Source: Chlorobaculum thiosulfatiphilum (GTDB taxonomy: Bacteria; Bacteroidota; Chlorobiia; Chlorobiales; Chlorobiaceae). Taken from it: DNA of 64,000 nt. Both the position numbers and the translations under genes were made by a program. Below the pieces are notes generated by a model. The model was given only the letters and a program-made list of their open reading frames with translations. It did not search any database and was not told the DNA's origin. Of the stretch, positions 43,598 through 52,310 are shown piece by piece. The stretch covers positions 124,001 to 188,000 of the forward strand of contig NZ_VDCH01000001.1 of the NCBI RefSeq assembly GCF_006265165.1. The letters run 5' to 3'. How positions within the stretch are numbered: the first letter of the stretch is position 1; the number at the start of each line of letters is the position of its first letter.

Positions 43598-44572
43598 TCA
43601 ATGCTGACGCTTCATGACGAAATCGACGAGAAGCTGAAGGGAGCGTTTGGCTTCGCTTTCGGGAAACCGGGCGATCGAAGAGAGCGCCTTGTCGGCAAAG
43701 CCTTCGGCCACGGTGGCCGAGTATTCGAGTCCGCCTTTGCGTGTGACGAAATCGATCACTTCGGCGGTTCTGACCGAGCGTTTGCGGGAGCTTTTCAGGA
43801 TGGTCTTGATCCTGTTCTGCTCCGACTTGTCCGATTGACGAAGGGCGTGGATGAGCGGCAGGGTGATCTTGCGATCCTTGATGTCGATGCCGAGCTGCTT
43901 GCCGGTTTTTTTGGAGTCTCCGGTGTAGTCAAGCAGGTCGTCCCTGATCTGAAAGGCGAGACCGAGAAATTCGCCATAGCTCTTCAGGCTGGCGATCTCG
44001 GCTTCGGAGTCGGTGGCGGTGGCCGCGCCGATGGCGCACGAGGTGGCGATGAGCGAGCCGGTCTTGTCGGCGATCACGCTCAGGTAATCCTCCTCGGTGA
44101 TGTCGAGGCTGCGGGTCTTCTGAATCTGGAGAATCTCCCCCTCGCTCATGCGCCGAACCGCCTCGGAGACCAGGTGCAGCGAGCGGTAATCCTTGTTTTC
44201 GAGCGAGTAGAGCAGGCCCTTGGAGAGCAGATAGTCGCCGATCAGCACCGATATCTTGTTTTTCCACAATGCGTTGATCGACGGAATGCCACGGCGCATC
44301 TCGGCGCCGTCCACCACGTCGTCGTGGATCAGCGTGGCCGAGTGCAACAGCTCCACCATGATCGCCCCGCGATAGGTGACGTCGTGAACGCCGCCGCACG
44401 CCTTGGCGGCAAGGATCACCAGCGTCGGACGAATCTGCTTGCCCTGCTGCCGGAGCACGTAGCGCGTGACCTTGTCAACCAGACTGTTGCTCGAATGAAG
44501 CACCGTTTTGTAGCGCTCCTGGAACTGTTTCAGCTCTTCCGTGACGGAAGAGGTCACCAGATTGATATCCAC
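43598..44572 (-). CDS. Polyprenyl diphosphate synthase
   Basis: A 324-residue trans-prenyl synthase that elongates FPP/GGPP with isopentenyl diphosphate for the quinone side chain. LLHSATLIHDDVVDGAEMRR carries the first DDxxD, and GLAFQIRDDLLDYTGD carries the second. The N-terminal segment DKVTRYVLRQQGKQIRPTLV is typical of octaprenyl/solanesyl-type enzymes (IspB-like). Green sulfur bacteria make menaquinone-7 and chlorobiumquinone, so heptaprenyl is likely, but chain length cannot be read reliably. Confidence 0.88.
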   Translation of the reverse strand: MDINLVTSSVTEELKQFQERYKTVLHSSNSLVDKVTRYVLRQQGKQIRPTLVILAAKACGGVHDVTYRGAIMVELLHSATLIHDDVVDGAEMRRGIPSINALWKNKISVLIGDYLLSKGLLYSLENKDYRSLHLVSEAVRRMSEGEILQIQKTRSLDITEEDYLSVIADKTGSLIATSCAIGAATATDSEAEIASLKSYGEFLGLAFQIRDDLLDYTGDSKKTGKQLGIDIKDRKITLPLIHALRQSDKSEQNRIKTILKSSRKRSVRTAEVIDFVTRKGGLEYSATVAEGFADKALSSIARFPESEAKRSLQLLVDFVMKRQH

Positions 44573-44879
44573 CTGATCCTCTATGCTTGTGTGTGCACCG
44601 TCGATTGCCCGGCGCGATTGCGCTTACGTTCAAAACCGTGAGAAGTTATCGATATTTCCATGATTGAGCAAATCACCATCCCGAGACCCCTCTTTACAGC
44701 TCTTTGCGGCGGAGCCTGGCGTCTAAAAAACCATTTGCGCACAAGAACGATCTTTGTTACTATGAAGCGGATCAAAGGCTCTCCGGGCGTCCGCCGCCAG
44801 GCATTGCCCGTCATCCTACCGAATTTTTCCGAAACTCTGGACGGGTCTCTCAAGGCGACCCGGCTCCGTACTTCGCGAC
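44573..44879. other. Divergent promoter region (polyprenyl synthase / tatC)
   Basis: About 300 bases without a supported gene. TTGCGCACAAGAACGATCTT followed by TGTTACTAT at 44735-44765 is a plausible plus-strand promoter for tatC. Nothing else is recognised. Confidence 0.45.
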
Positions 44880-45878
44880 ATGAGCAACGACAACGAACCA
44901 ACCATACCGCCACCAGACGGCAACGGGGCCTCTGCGGACTCCGGAAACAATAGTGAAACGGCTCCTCCGGCGCTGCCCGAAAAGGAAGGACAAGAAGAAC
45001 AAAAAAGCGAGGAAAACCTCGATTTTCCCGACGAGGAGTTCATGGCGCTGGAAAAGAGTTCCAGCGAAATAGCTGGCACCATCGCGCCCGTCACGGAAAC
45101 AAAGGCCAGCGAGCCGGAACAGGAGGCCGAGCCTGAAGGCATGGGCTTTCTCGACCATCTCGAAGAGCTGCGCTGGAGGTTCATCCGGGCCGGTATCGCA
45201 TTTGTGGTGGCAGCCATCGTCACCGCATTCTTTTCCGACTTTCTGGTCAACCAGATACTTATCAAACCACTCAAGGAGAGTGGCCCCAACATTCATTTGC
45301 AGAACCTGGTGCCTTACGGCCAGATTTCACTCTACCTCCAGGTGATCGTTTTTGCGGCCTTCGTGCTCACGTTCCCCGTTCTGGTGTGGCAGATATGGGA
45401 ATTCGTCGAACCCGGCCTGCATGAAACAGAAAAAGCGGCAAGCCGTTTTATCATTTTCTTTATTTCGATCTGCTTCTTCTCCGGCATCGCTTTCGGCTAC
45501 TTCGTGTTCCTGCCGATTTCGCTGAAATTCTTCGCGGGATTCGGCTCCGACCTCATCGTCAACAACATCGCCGTTCAGGACTATATCAGCTTCTTCATGG
45601 GCACCCTCTTGACGACCGGTCTGGTCTTCGAGCTGCCGTTCGTTTCTTACGTGCTGTCGAAAATCGGCCTGCTGACCCCAGCCTTCATGCGCTTCTACCG
45701 GCGTCATGCGGTCGTGACGCTGATTGTCATCGCCGCCCTCGTCACTCCTTCGACCGACATGGTCACTCAGGCGGTCATCGCCATTCCGATGATTTTGCTG
45801 TACGAAATCAGCATCTACATTTCAGCCGGCGTACAGAAAAAGCGTAACAAGAAATTGATGCAGGAGTCGGCGGCATGA
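44880..45878 (+). CDS. tatC: Twin-arginine translocase subunit TatC with acidic N-terminal extension
   Basis: A 332-residue inner-membrane protein that binds twin-arginine signals of folded proteins. From residue about 87 (GMGFLDHLEELRWRFIRAGI) it is a normal TatC with six helices and the FVEPGLHETEKAASRFI region. The first 85 residues are an acidic Glu/Pro-rich extension without hydrophobic segments (DNEPTIPPPDGNGAS and on), expected in the cytoplasm. The ATG is the only one in frame before TM1 and the extension has normal codon use. It overlaps the following esterase by 4 bases (ATGA). Confidence 0.93.
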   Translation: MSNDNEPTIPPPDGNGASADSGNNSETAPPALPEKEGQEEQKSEENLDFPDEEFMALEKSSSEIAGTIAPVTETKASEPEQEAEPEGMGFLDHLEELRWRFIRAGIAFVVAAIVTAFFSDFLVNQILIKPLKESGPNIHLQNLVPYGQISLYLQVIVFAAFVLTFPVLVWQIWEFVEPGLHETEKAASRFIIFFISICFFSGIAFGYFVFLPISLKFFAGFGSDLIVNNIAVQDYISFFMGTLLTTGLVFELPFVSYVLSKIGLLTPAFMRFYRRHAVVTLIVIAALVTPSTDMVTQAVIAIPMILLYEISIYISAGVQKKRNKKLMQESAA

Positions 45879-46906
45879 GCCGCGAGAGCGACACTCGCCC
45901 GAACGTGGTGTTCGAGGTTGTCGAAAGTTCACTGCTGAAAGGCAACCCGCTCGGCGATCCCGCCACGCGCCACGTGCCGGTTTATCTGCCACCATCGTAC
46001 CGCGAGAGCGAAACGACGCGCTACCCGGTGATTTATCTGCTCGCAGGATTCGCCTCCACCGGCATGAGCTTTCTGAACTTCAGCTTTGGCCGCCCGACCC
46101 TGCCGGAGATGCTTGACTCGATGATCCGGAAGGGCGAAATGCCGGAAGCGATCGTCGTCATGCCGGAGTGCATGACCCGCTACGGCGGCTCGCAGTACGT
46201 CGATTCCGCCGCCACCGGCCCGTACGAAAGCCACCTGACCGGCGAACTGATTCCGCACATCGACCGGCAGTTCCGCACACTTGCGGCGGCGCGGCATCGG
46301 GCTATCGTCGGCAAATCGTCGGGGGGATTCGGTGCGCTCCGGCTCGGCATGAACCACCCGGAACTCTTCGCGGCGGTGGGCTGCCACAGCGGCGACATGG
46401 ATTTCGAACTCTGCTACCGCCCGAACTTTCCCGTGGCGGCGCGGATTCTCGAAAAGTACGACAGCAATGTCGCAACCTTTTTCACCCGCTGGGAGTCGCT
46501 CGACAAAAAGCCGCGTGGCGAGTTCGCCCTGCTCGACCTGATGGCGATGGCCGCCTGCTACTCGCCAGACGCCTCGATGCCGCCGCCCGGCAACATGCGG
46601 CTTCCCTTCGAGCCGCGCACCTGCCAGCTCGTTCCGGAAGTCTGGGAGCAATGGAAACGCTTCGACCCGCTGACAATGCTCGAAGAGGCGCAATGCCAGG
46701 AGGCGCTCGGCTCGCTCCGCGTGCTCTACCTCGACTGCGGCTCGCAGGACGAGTACAACCTCCAGTTCGGCCACCGCCGCTTTTCGGCGAGAGCCACCGA
46801 ACTCTGCATCGCGCACCGCTACGAAGAGTTCCCCGACACCCACGCCGACACCTCCTACCGCTACCGCGTTTCGTTGCCACTGCTGGCCGAAGCGATTGCG
46901 GGGTGA
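45875..46906 (+). CDS. Alpha/beta-hydrolase-fold putative esterase
   Basis: A 343-residue cytoplasmic hydrolase of the esterase D/YieL-like group. Visible are YPVIYLLAGFASTGMSFLNF, VVMPECMTRYGGSQYVDSAA (typical of the family), and the nucleophile motif IVGKSSGGFGALRLGM, with acid and His (CGSQDEYNLQFGHRRF; FPDTHADTSYRY) downstream. The C-terminal catalytic His follows in the family's D-x-H pattern. The substrate is unknown. It is translationally coupled to tatC, which is unusual. Confidence 0.85.
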   Translation: MSRESDTRPNVVFEVVESSLLKGNPLGDPATRHVPVYLPPSYRESETTRYPVIYLLAGFASTGMSFLNFSFGRPTLPEMLDSMIRKGEMPEAIVVMPECMTRYGGSQYVDSAATGPYESHLTGELIPHIDRQFRTLAAARHRAIVGKSSGGFGALRLGMNHPELFAAVGCHSGDMDFELCYRPNFPVAARILEKYDSNVATFFTRWESLDKKPRGEFALLDLMAMAACYSPDASMPPPGNMRLPFEPRTCQLVPEVWEQWKRFDPLTMLEEAQCQEALGSLRVLYLDCGSQDEYNLQFGHRRFSARATELCIAHRYEEFPDTHADTSYRYRVSLPLLAEAIAG

Positions 46907-47031
46907 AGGGCGACCAAAATACATTGCGATGATTCCGGCAAGTCGGAACGGGCGGGAGTCGAATAAACCTGATAGCTGATTCAGGAGGGTTTTAACCCGA
47001 CGGACATTCAGTCTTGCATTGCTGTTCAATT

Positions 47032-47054
47032 GCCCCGGCTTTCAAGCCGGGGGG
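47032..47054. repeat. Perfect inverted repeat CCCCGGCTTTCAAGCCGGGG
   Basis: CCCCGGCTT and AAGCCGGGG form a 9-bp stem with a 2-base loop, in the 225 bases between the esterase and coaE. It may terminate both converging genes. Confidence 0.5.
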
Positions 47055-47131
47055 GGCGCAGGTGCAACATAACAGCAGAGAGCTTGAGCACAATCTTTTG
47101 CTGAGGTGGCGATGGCAACCTGTTGTTCTTC

Positions 47132-47761
47132 TTAGGGATACTCCACCACCGTCACGAGGCTCCGGTAAATCTGCTCCACCTGCGAGCGCAGCTCTTCGAG
47201 CGTACCGTCGTTGAAGATCACGTAGTGCGCCCGCTCGATGAGCCTCTCCTGCGGCCACTGCGCAGCCATGCGCTTTCGCGCCTCCTCCCTGCCGAGGCCG
47301 CGAGCGACGACGCGGTCGAGGCGCAGGCCGTCGTTGGCCGCCACCACGATAATCCGGTCGAGGTCGCGATCCGCACCCACCTCGAACAGGATGGCCGCCT
47401 CCTTGCAGAGAATCCGTTTCCCTTCGCGGGCGCAACGCTTCACCTCGCGCACAAAGGCTTCCCGGACTTTCGGATGGATGAGACGATTGAGGGCGGCGAG
47501 TCTTTCGGGATCAGAGAAGACGACCGAGGCGATGGCTTTGCGGTCGATGTGGAGCTTACCCGACCCATCGCGGGAATAGACGGCGCTACCAAACAGCTCC
47601 TCGATACCCCGGATCACCTCGAGGTCTTCGAGTTGCAGCTCCTTGGCGATCCGATCGGCCTCGAACAGTTCGCAGCCCATTCCTGCGAGCATGGCGCACA
47701 CCGTGCTCTTGCCGCTCCCGATGCCGCCGGTCACTCCGACCAGCAATGGCAAGCGCTCCAT
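47132..47761 (-). CDS. coaE: Dephospho-CoA kinase
   Basis: A 209-residue P-loop kinase for the last step of coenzyme A synthesis. Walker A GVTGGIGSGKSTVCAMLAG, CELFEADRIAKEL, and HPKVREAFVREV plus KEAAILFEVG are typical. Length is normal. It starts 3 bases after the stop of the upstream lipoprotein gene, in the same orientation. Confidence 0.96.
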   Translation of the reverse strand: MERLPLLVGVTGGIGSGKSTVCAMLAGMGCELFEADRIAKELQLEDLEVIRGIEELFGSAVYSRDGSGKLHIDRKAIASVVFSDPERLAALNRLIHPKVREAFVREVKRCAREGKRILCKEAAILFEVGADRDLDRIIVVAANDGLRLDRVVARGLGREEARKRMAAQWPQERLIERAHYVIFNDGTLEELRSQVEQIYRSLVTVVEYP

Positions 47762-47764
47762 CGT

Positions 47765-48127
47765 TTACTGCTTTTGCTCGTCGAGGTTGCGGCGCACCTC
47801 TTGCAGCACCTTGCGCCAAAGCTCCGGATTGCGCGAATAGGCCTGGAGCCGGGCGTCAAAGGTTTTCTGGTCGAGCTTGTGCCGGGCGAAGAGTGTATCG
47901 AGTCCCGCCGCAGTCAACGCTGTAGAGGAAGGCGCCGCCTCTTCGTTCGCCACGCCTGAACGGGCAAGATAATCGGCGTAAAACGCGGCGAAATGCAGGT
48001 CGTTCGCGTTGAGCTTGTCCCGGTTTTGCGAGCCGCAGCCCGCCACGAGAAGCCCGAAAAGCGCGATGAACGACAGGCGGCGCAGAAGCGCGACACCTTT
48101 CTGTATCGAAGTAAAATTGAGATTCAA
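47765..48127 (-). CDS. Small lipoprotein, DUF4296-like
   Basis: A 120-residue protein with a lipoprotein signal (RRLSFIALFGLLVAGCGSQN, lipobox VAGC). The mature part is helical and charged: LHFAAFYADYLARSGV, TLFARHKLDQKTFDARLQAY, ELWRKVLQEVRRNLDEQKQ. The pattern D..F......L...F..R...Y..NPE.W is that of DUF4296 lipoproteins of the Bacteroidetes/Chlorobi group; function unknown. The start is within an AT-rich segment upstream; ATG at 48127 is reasonable, with MNLNFTSIQKG before the signal. Confidence 0.72.
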   Translation of the reverse strand: MNLNFTSIQKGVALLRRLSFIALFGLLVAGCGSQNRDKLNANDLHFAAFYADYLARSGVANEEAAPSSTALTAAGLDTLFARHKLDQKTFDARLQAYSRNPELWRKVLQEVRRNLDEQKQ

Positions 48128-48232
48128 CTGTATCGAAATATTTTTCCGCCCGCTGAAACTAACAAGGTCAGGGGCCGGGTTAATGGGTTACTTCGTAACG
48201 TAGCCTGCATAACGATAAAAATCAAGAGTCAC

Positions 48233-48835
48233 ATGTCCTATCAGCAACCAGCACTCCCGTACGCCGACAACGCGCTCGAACCGCACATTTCGGCCAATAC
48301 CATCGGATTTCACTACGGCAAGCACCATGCAACCTACGTCAAGAACTACAACGGCCTTGTCGAAGGTACGCCATTCGACGCCATGAGCCTCGAAGAGGTG
48401 ATCGTTCAGACCGCCACCGACGCCTCGAAGGTTGGCGTCTTCAACAACGGCGCGCAGGCCTGGAATCACACCTTCTACTGGAACGGCCTCACCCCGAACG
48501 GCGGCGGCGAGCCGACCGGCGAAATCGCCGCGAAGATCGTCGAAGATTTCGGCAGTGTCGAAAAGTTCAAGGAGGAGCTGAAGAACGCCGCCGCAACGCA
48601 GTTCGGCAGCGGCTGGGCCTGGCTGGTGCTCGACAACGGCACACTCAAGGTGACCAAAACCGCCAATGCCCAGAACCCGATGACCTCCGGCCAGACCCCG
48701 CTGCTGTGCATCGACGTCTGGGAGCACGCCTACTACCTCGACTACCAGAACCGCCGCCCCGACCACGTGGCCGCCGTGATCGAAAACCTGATCAACTGGG
48801 AGTTCGTGAACGAAAACTACGCCGCCGCAAAATAA
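48233..48835 (+). CDS. sodB: Iron superoxide dismutase
   Basis: A 200-residue cytoplasmic enzyme that dismutes superoxide. It shows PALPYADNALEPHISANTIG, the metal ligands in FHYGKHHATYVKNYN, AWNHTFYWNGL, and IDVWEHAYYLDYQNRRPDHV. The Gln-rich FNNGAQAWNHTFYWNGL segment and the QFGSGWAWLV motif are of the Fe type. The ATG at 48233 fits the family. Green sulfur bacteria are strict anaerobes, so this is a stress defence. Confidence 0.96.
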   Translation: MSYQQPALPYADNALEPHISANTIGFHYGKHHATYVKNYNGLVEGTPFDAMSLEEVIVQTATDASKVGVFNNGAQAWNHTFYWNGLTPNGGGEPTGEIAAKIVEDFGSVEKFKEELKNAAATQFGSGWAWLVLDNGTLKVTKTANAQNPMTSGQTPLLCIDVWEHAYYLDYQNRRPDHVAAVIENLINWEFVNENYAAAK

Positions 48836-48860
48836 CCGCACAGGCACAAACTCTCGCAGA

Positions 48861-48885
48861 AAGGCTCCGGTTTCCGGGGCTTTTC
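48861..48885 (+). terminator. Terminator after sodB
   Basis: AAGGCTCCGG and CCGGGGCTTTT pair around TTT; 25 bases after the sodB stop. An outer CACAAAC/GTTTGTG pair may extend it. Confidence 0.65.
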
Positions 48886-48903
48886 GCGTTTGTGGGAAAA
48901 AGA

Positions 48904-48936
48904 ATAAGTCGTATAGGTCTCATAGGACTTATGGGA
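48904..48936. repeat. TATAGG-type dispersed repeat
   Basis: TAAGTCGTATAGGTCTCATA followed by GGACTTATGGG. Paired with the ATTCAT cluster at 48967-49006. Confidence 0.7.
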
Positions 48937-48966
48937 AAAAGACGATTTTCCGACATTCGTCCCCCT

Positions 48967-49006
48967 CTTCAATTCATAATTCAGCATTCATAATTCATAA
49001 TTCTCT
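48967..49006. repeat. ATTCATAATTC tandem repeat
   Basis: CTTCAATTCATAATTCAGCA and on: three units, ending directly at the stop of the lipoprotein gene at 49007. Confidence 0.75.
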
Positions 49007-49864
49007 TCACAGCCACGGCAGCCGTTCCACTTCGTCGAGGTTGACGGTTTTCGTTTTGGCGGGGCGCTTGAAGTTTATCGTGAAGTCCGGCGGATTGATG
49101 ACCCGTTCATCGTAAACGACCTTCAGGCTGCTCGATCCTTGAGGATCGTCCGCGCGATAGAGAATCATGTCAATCTCACTCGGCACACGCAGCAATGCGC
49201 CATCCATGCCTGGCTGAGACTGATAGCCCGCGAACCGGAATTCGACGTTCTTGCGGCCCCAATGATCGAAATAGACGAGTCCGACGAGCGCCCTCGTCAG
49301 CGGATCGACCACCAGCTCTTTGGTGCCATTACCGGACTTCACGGTGAAGCTGACCCGTCCGTTGCCGTGCCTGACCGATGCGATGTCGCTCACCGGCTCG
49401 GCCACGTCGGCCATGCCGAAGAGCGTTTCGGTCATCCGGCCAAACCCGGCGTTGACGCCGATGATCTTGGCGAGATTCTCGCCGTTGTTGCGCCCGACGA
49501 GCATCCGGTTGTTGAGCATGTCGTTCACGAAGAGCGAGTCGGGCCGGATCAGGAGATCGGCCACCGGCCAGCCGAGAATACCGGCAGTAACGATCATGCG
49601 GGCATCCCTTGATTTCTGTATCTGCACCGTGCAGTAGGCCTTCGCCCGACGCTTTGGCGTTTCGAGGTAGATATCCGCGTAGCCATCCAGCGCCTTGACC
49701 GTACTGGCGTTCGACGCCACCTCTTCATACAGCCCCTTCAACTCAGGCGTCAGCTTCACCCGTTCAGCGGGCAACTCCGCCTCTCGGGTGACTGTCCTCA
49801 TTTGCGAGCATCCGGCCATGACCAGAAATATGGTCAGGCACACCCATTTCATTACCGCTTTCAT
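49007..49864 (-). CDS. DUF4292-like outer-membrane-type lipoprotein
   Basis: A 285-residue lipoprotein with signal MKAVMKWVCLTIFLVMAGCS (lipobox MAGC). The mature part matches the LolA/LolB-like DUF4292 pattern: ADIYLETPKRRAKAYCTVQI, SLFVNDMLNNRMLVGRN and a C-terminal KVVYDERVINPPDFTINFKR. It could take part in lipoprotein or lipid transport to the outer membrane; that is a fold-based inference. The ATG at 49864 is preferred because AGGAG precedes it by 6 bases; the ATG at 49885 adds 7 residues. Confidence 0.75.
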   Translation of the reverse strand: MKAVMKWVCLTIFLVMAGCSQMRTVTREAELPAERVKLTPELKGLYEEVASNASTVKALDGYADIYLETPKRRAKAYCTVQIQKSRDARMIVTAGILGWPVADLLIRPDSLFVNDMLNNRMLVGRNNGENLAKIIGVNAGFGRMTETLFGMADVAEPVSDIASVRHGNGRVSFTVKSGNGTKELVVDPLTRALVGLVYFDHWGRKNVEFRFAGYQSQPGMDGALLRVPSEIDMILYRADDPQGSSSLKVVYDERVINPPDFTINFKRPAKTKTVNLDEVERLPWL

Positions 49865-50035
49865 CGACACTCCTGTTTTCGTCATAATATCTCTTATCTC
49901 TTCACAATCCGTTCAACACGACCCTGAAGCGCCTTTCCCGGCGAAACTGAATCCCGGACAAGGTTGATAGCTCCGAAATGTTATTTTAATCAAATCATTT
50001 CTCTGTCAAAACATGAAACCGGGAGTTTTCGATCC

Positions 50036-51220
50036 ATGCACGCACTCTACCTCAAACCTAAAGAGCACCGTCGGCTGCTCGGTGGCCACCTGTGGGTTTT
50101 CAGCAACGAGCTTCGCGAGGTGCCGCGTGACATTGCCGCCGGTGAAACCGTTCAGCTCTTTACCAACGATGGACGCCTGCTCGGCGCGGGATTCTTCAAC
50201 CCGCAATCGCTGATCGCCTTCCGCCTGCTGACCCGTGACGAGGTGCAGCCCGACCGCGATTTCTTCCGGAGCAAACTGCTCGAAGCGCTGAAGCTTCGCG
50301 AAAAAATCTATCCTGAAAGCGAAACCAACGCCTGGCGGCTGGTTCATGGCGAGTCGGACGGGCTGCCCGGCCTGGTGATCGACCGCTTCGACCGCGCCTT
50401 TGTGCTGCAATCGTTTTCGGCCGGTATTGACCTTCACCTGCCGCTGTTCTGCGAACTGCTCCGGGAGCTGTTCGATCCGAAAGCGATCGTGGTGCGAAAC
50501 GAATCGCCGCTGAGGGAACTCGAAGGGCTGCCGCTCTACCGCGAAACGGTTCTCGGCGAGAGTGACGATATGCAGCAGTTGATCCGGGATGGCGGCGTCA
50601 GCTACCGGGTCAACATTCTCGAAGGCCAGAAGACCGGATTTTTCCTCGACCAGCGAGAAAACCGGCGGCATATCCGGAAATACGCCGCAGGCGCTGACGT
50701 ACTCGACGTTTATACCAACGACGGCGGCTTCGCGCTCAACGCCATGCACGCCGGAGCGAAATCGACCACCATGGTCGATATTTCGCAGGAGGCGCTGCAA
50801 CGCGCCGAACAGAATGCCCGGATGAACGGCTTCGGAGATTTTTCGATCGTCGCTGCCGATGCATTTCAAACCCTCGGGCAGCTCAGGCAGGAAAACCGCT
50901 CGTTCGACCTGGTGATCCTTGATCCGCCAAGCTTCACCAAAAGCCGCAAAACCGTGCCAACGGCCCTGAAAGCCTACACGAAGCTCAACCGGCTCGGCGC
51001 GCAGCTCGTCAGAAACGAGGGATTCCTGGCGACCGCCTCCTGCTCGCACCACGTTGCCGAAGAGGATTTCCTCGCGGCGGTCCAGCTCGGCGCGACGCAA
51101 GCGGGCAAGCATCTGCGCCTCATCAGCCGCGCAGCGCAGCCGCCAGACCATCCGGTGCTGCTCTCGATGCCCGAAACGAGCTATCTCAAATTCGCCTGTT
51201 TCTACGTGACGAACCTGTAG
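50036..51220 (+). CDS. Class I SAM-dependent rRNA methyltransferase, RlmI-like
   Basis: A 394-residue protein with a PUA-like N-terminal domain ([20 protein letters not shown]) and a Rossmann methyltransferase domain ([41 protein letters not shown] with the catalytic Cys). This is the architecture of RlmI (m5C1962 of 23S rRNA) and related RlmK-like enzymes; the site is not proven here. GGGAG precedes the ATG at 50036 by 9 bases. The upstream frame extension is not homologous. Confidence 0.9.
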   Translation: MHALYLKPKEHRRLLGGHLWVFSNELREVPRDIAAGETVQLFTNDGRLLGAGFFNPQSLIAFRLLTRDEVQPDRDFFRSKLLEALKLREKIYPESETNAWRLVHGESDGLPGLVIDRFDRAFVLQSFSAGIDLHLPLFCELLRELFDPKAIVVRNESPLRELEGLPLYRETVLGESDDMQQLIRDGGVSYRVNILEGQKTGFFLDQRENRRHIRKYAAGADVLDVYTNDGGFALNAMHAGAKSTTMVDISQEALQRAEQNARMNGFGDFSIVAADAFQTLGQLRQENRSFDLVILDPPSFTKSRKTVPTALKAYTKLNRLGAQLVRNEGFLATASCSHHVAEEDFLAAVQLGATQAGKHLRLISRAAQPPDHPVLLSMPETSYLKFACFYVTNL

Positions 51221-51587
51221 CTCATCTGAAAAAGAGACCGTTGAAAACCTGATCCCTGGAAACGCTGTACGCCTGAATCATGAATGGAGAAACTGCGCTG
51301 CGCATAATTTCGTTTTTTTACTGAAAAGAAATCATAAAAACACAGCCAAACTCACCACAAAAAGCCAGAAATACGTCAATCGCTGAAAAAAGCATTGACT
51401 ATCCATAAAAAAACTGATTTTAGTATTGCTTAGTATTGCAAATCAACTTTTCTTACCTATATTTACAGTGAGTAGGCTATATAATCGACGCCCGTTGATT
51501 AACATAGTTTACATGTGCAGCATGATGTAAAGGGGTACGTCATGCTGCTTTTTTTTGTACCCACCCCTTTGTACCCACCCCACTTTT
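51221..51587. other. AT-rich intergenic region with orphan terminator
   Basis: About 370 bases with no supported protein gene. TTGACT (about 51397) and TAGTAT (51421) are promoter-like hexamers at about 17-base spacing, and two direct copies of TAGTATTGC follow (51421, 51431). The terminator at 51517-51556 closes a possible 100-base transcript. Two direct copies of GTACCCACCCC are at about 51557 and 51571. Confidence 0.4.
51517..51556 (+). terminator. Rho-independent terminator without an upstream gene
   Basis: GCAGCATGA (51517-51525) pairs with TCATGCTGC (51540-51548), followed by eight T. The nearest upstream gene stops almost 300 bases earlier. Confidence 0.8.
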
Positions 51588-52163
51588 TTACGCCACAAAC
51601 ACTCTCACCATATCATAAACATCCGGCCATGAGCTGGCTCTCGGGGCTTCGATATGGCGGTTGGTGCTGTTTCCGAAACAGATGGTAAAAAGCCCCTTGC
51701 TTCGAAGCTGCTCTACATTTGGCGGCGAGTCCTCGATATAAATGTCCGCGCCAACCTGCGATTTCTCCTTCATGAAACACAAATCCCAGTAGGGGATGCC
51801 GTTACTATCGAGCCAGTTTACCGTCTGCTGAACGGCGGCGGCATGGAAATAGTGGATGAAAAGGCGATGGGTGATGATGCGAATGCGGAAGCCCTCGTCG
51901 GAGAGCAGGCGCAGATATTTCCGTGCGCCCGGAATCACCTCCATGCTGCTGAAAAGCTCCCGCTGCGTCACGGCAAAACGGTGCAGGCTGTCGTATTGGC
52001 TCTGGTTGGTGATCCCCCACTCGGAAAGTCCCCAGGAGACCGCTTCGGGCAGTTCATCGACAGGCCGCTCGAACCATTCAGCGGCAATCTGCCTCATGCG
52101 TCCGTAAAAATCGGCGCAAACCCCGTCGAGGTCAACGCCAATGACGATGCTGTTTTGTAACAT
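51588..52163 (-). CDS. HAD-type 5'(3')-deoxyribonucleotidase (NT5C-like)
   Basis: A 191-residue HAD hydrolase that dephosphorylates nucleotides. It shows the nucleophile motif [18 protein letters not shown], motif II in [10 protein letters not shown] (Thr), the Lys in [20 protein letters not shown] and the acidic motif IEDSP. The NT5C-type sequence [20 protein letters not shown] is conserved. It faces the orphan terminator region. The C-terminus ends directly at the GTACCC repeats. Confidence 0.85.
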   Translation of the reverse strand: MLQNSIVIGVDLDGVCADFYGRMRQIAAEWFERPVDELPEAVSWGLSEWGITNQSQYDSLHRFAVTQRELFSSMEVIPGARKYLRLLSDEGFRIRIITHRLFIHYFHAAAVQQTVNWLDSNGIPYWDLCFMKEKSQVGADIYIEDSPPNVEQLRSKGLFTICFGNSTNRHIEAPRASSWPDVYDMVRVFVA

Positions 52164-52210
52164 GGTAGCGGGTTTTTAATAAATCAACAGTTGACCCGGA
52201 GGGCCAGAAC

Positions 52211-52237
52211 CCTATAAGTCTTATAGGTCTTATACGA
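52211..52237. repeat. TATAGG-type dispersed repeat
   Basis: CCTATAAGTCTTATAGGTCT followed by TATACGAG. Paired with the ATTCAT cluster at 52276-52310. Confidence 0.7.
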
Positions 52238-52275
52238 GAAAAGAGAAAAACGCTTCCGCCGCCCCGGGCCAGCCC

Positions 52276-52310
52276 TTCATCATTCATCATTCATCATTCA
52301 TAATTTCTTC
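52276..52310. repeat. ATTCATCATTC tandem repeat
   Basis: Three ATTCATCATTC-type units, ending at the stop codon of the thioredoxin-like gene. Confidence 0.75.
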
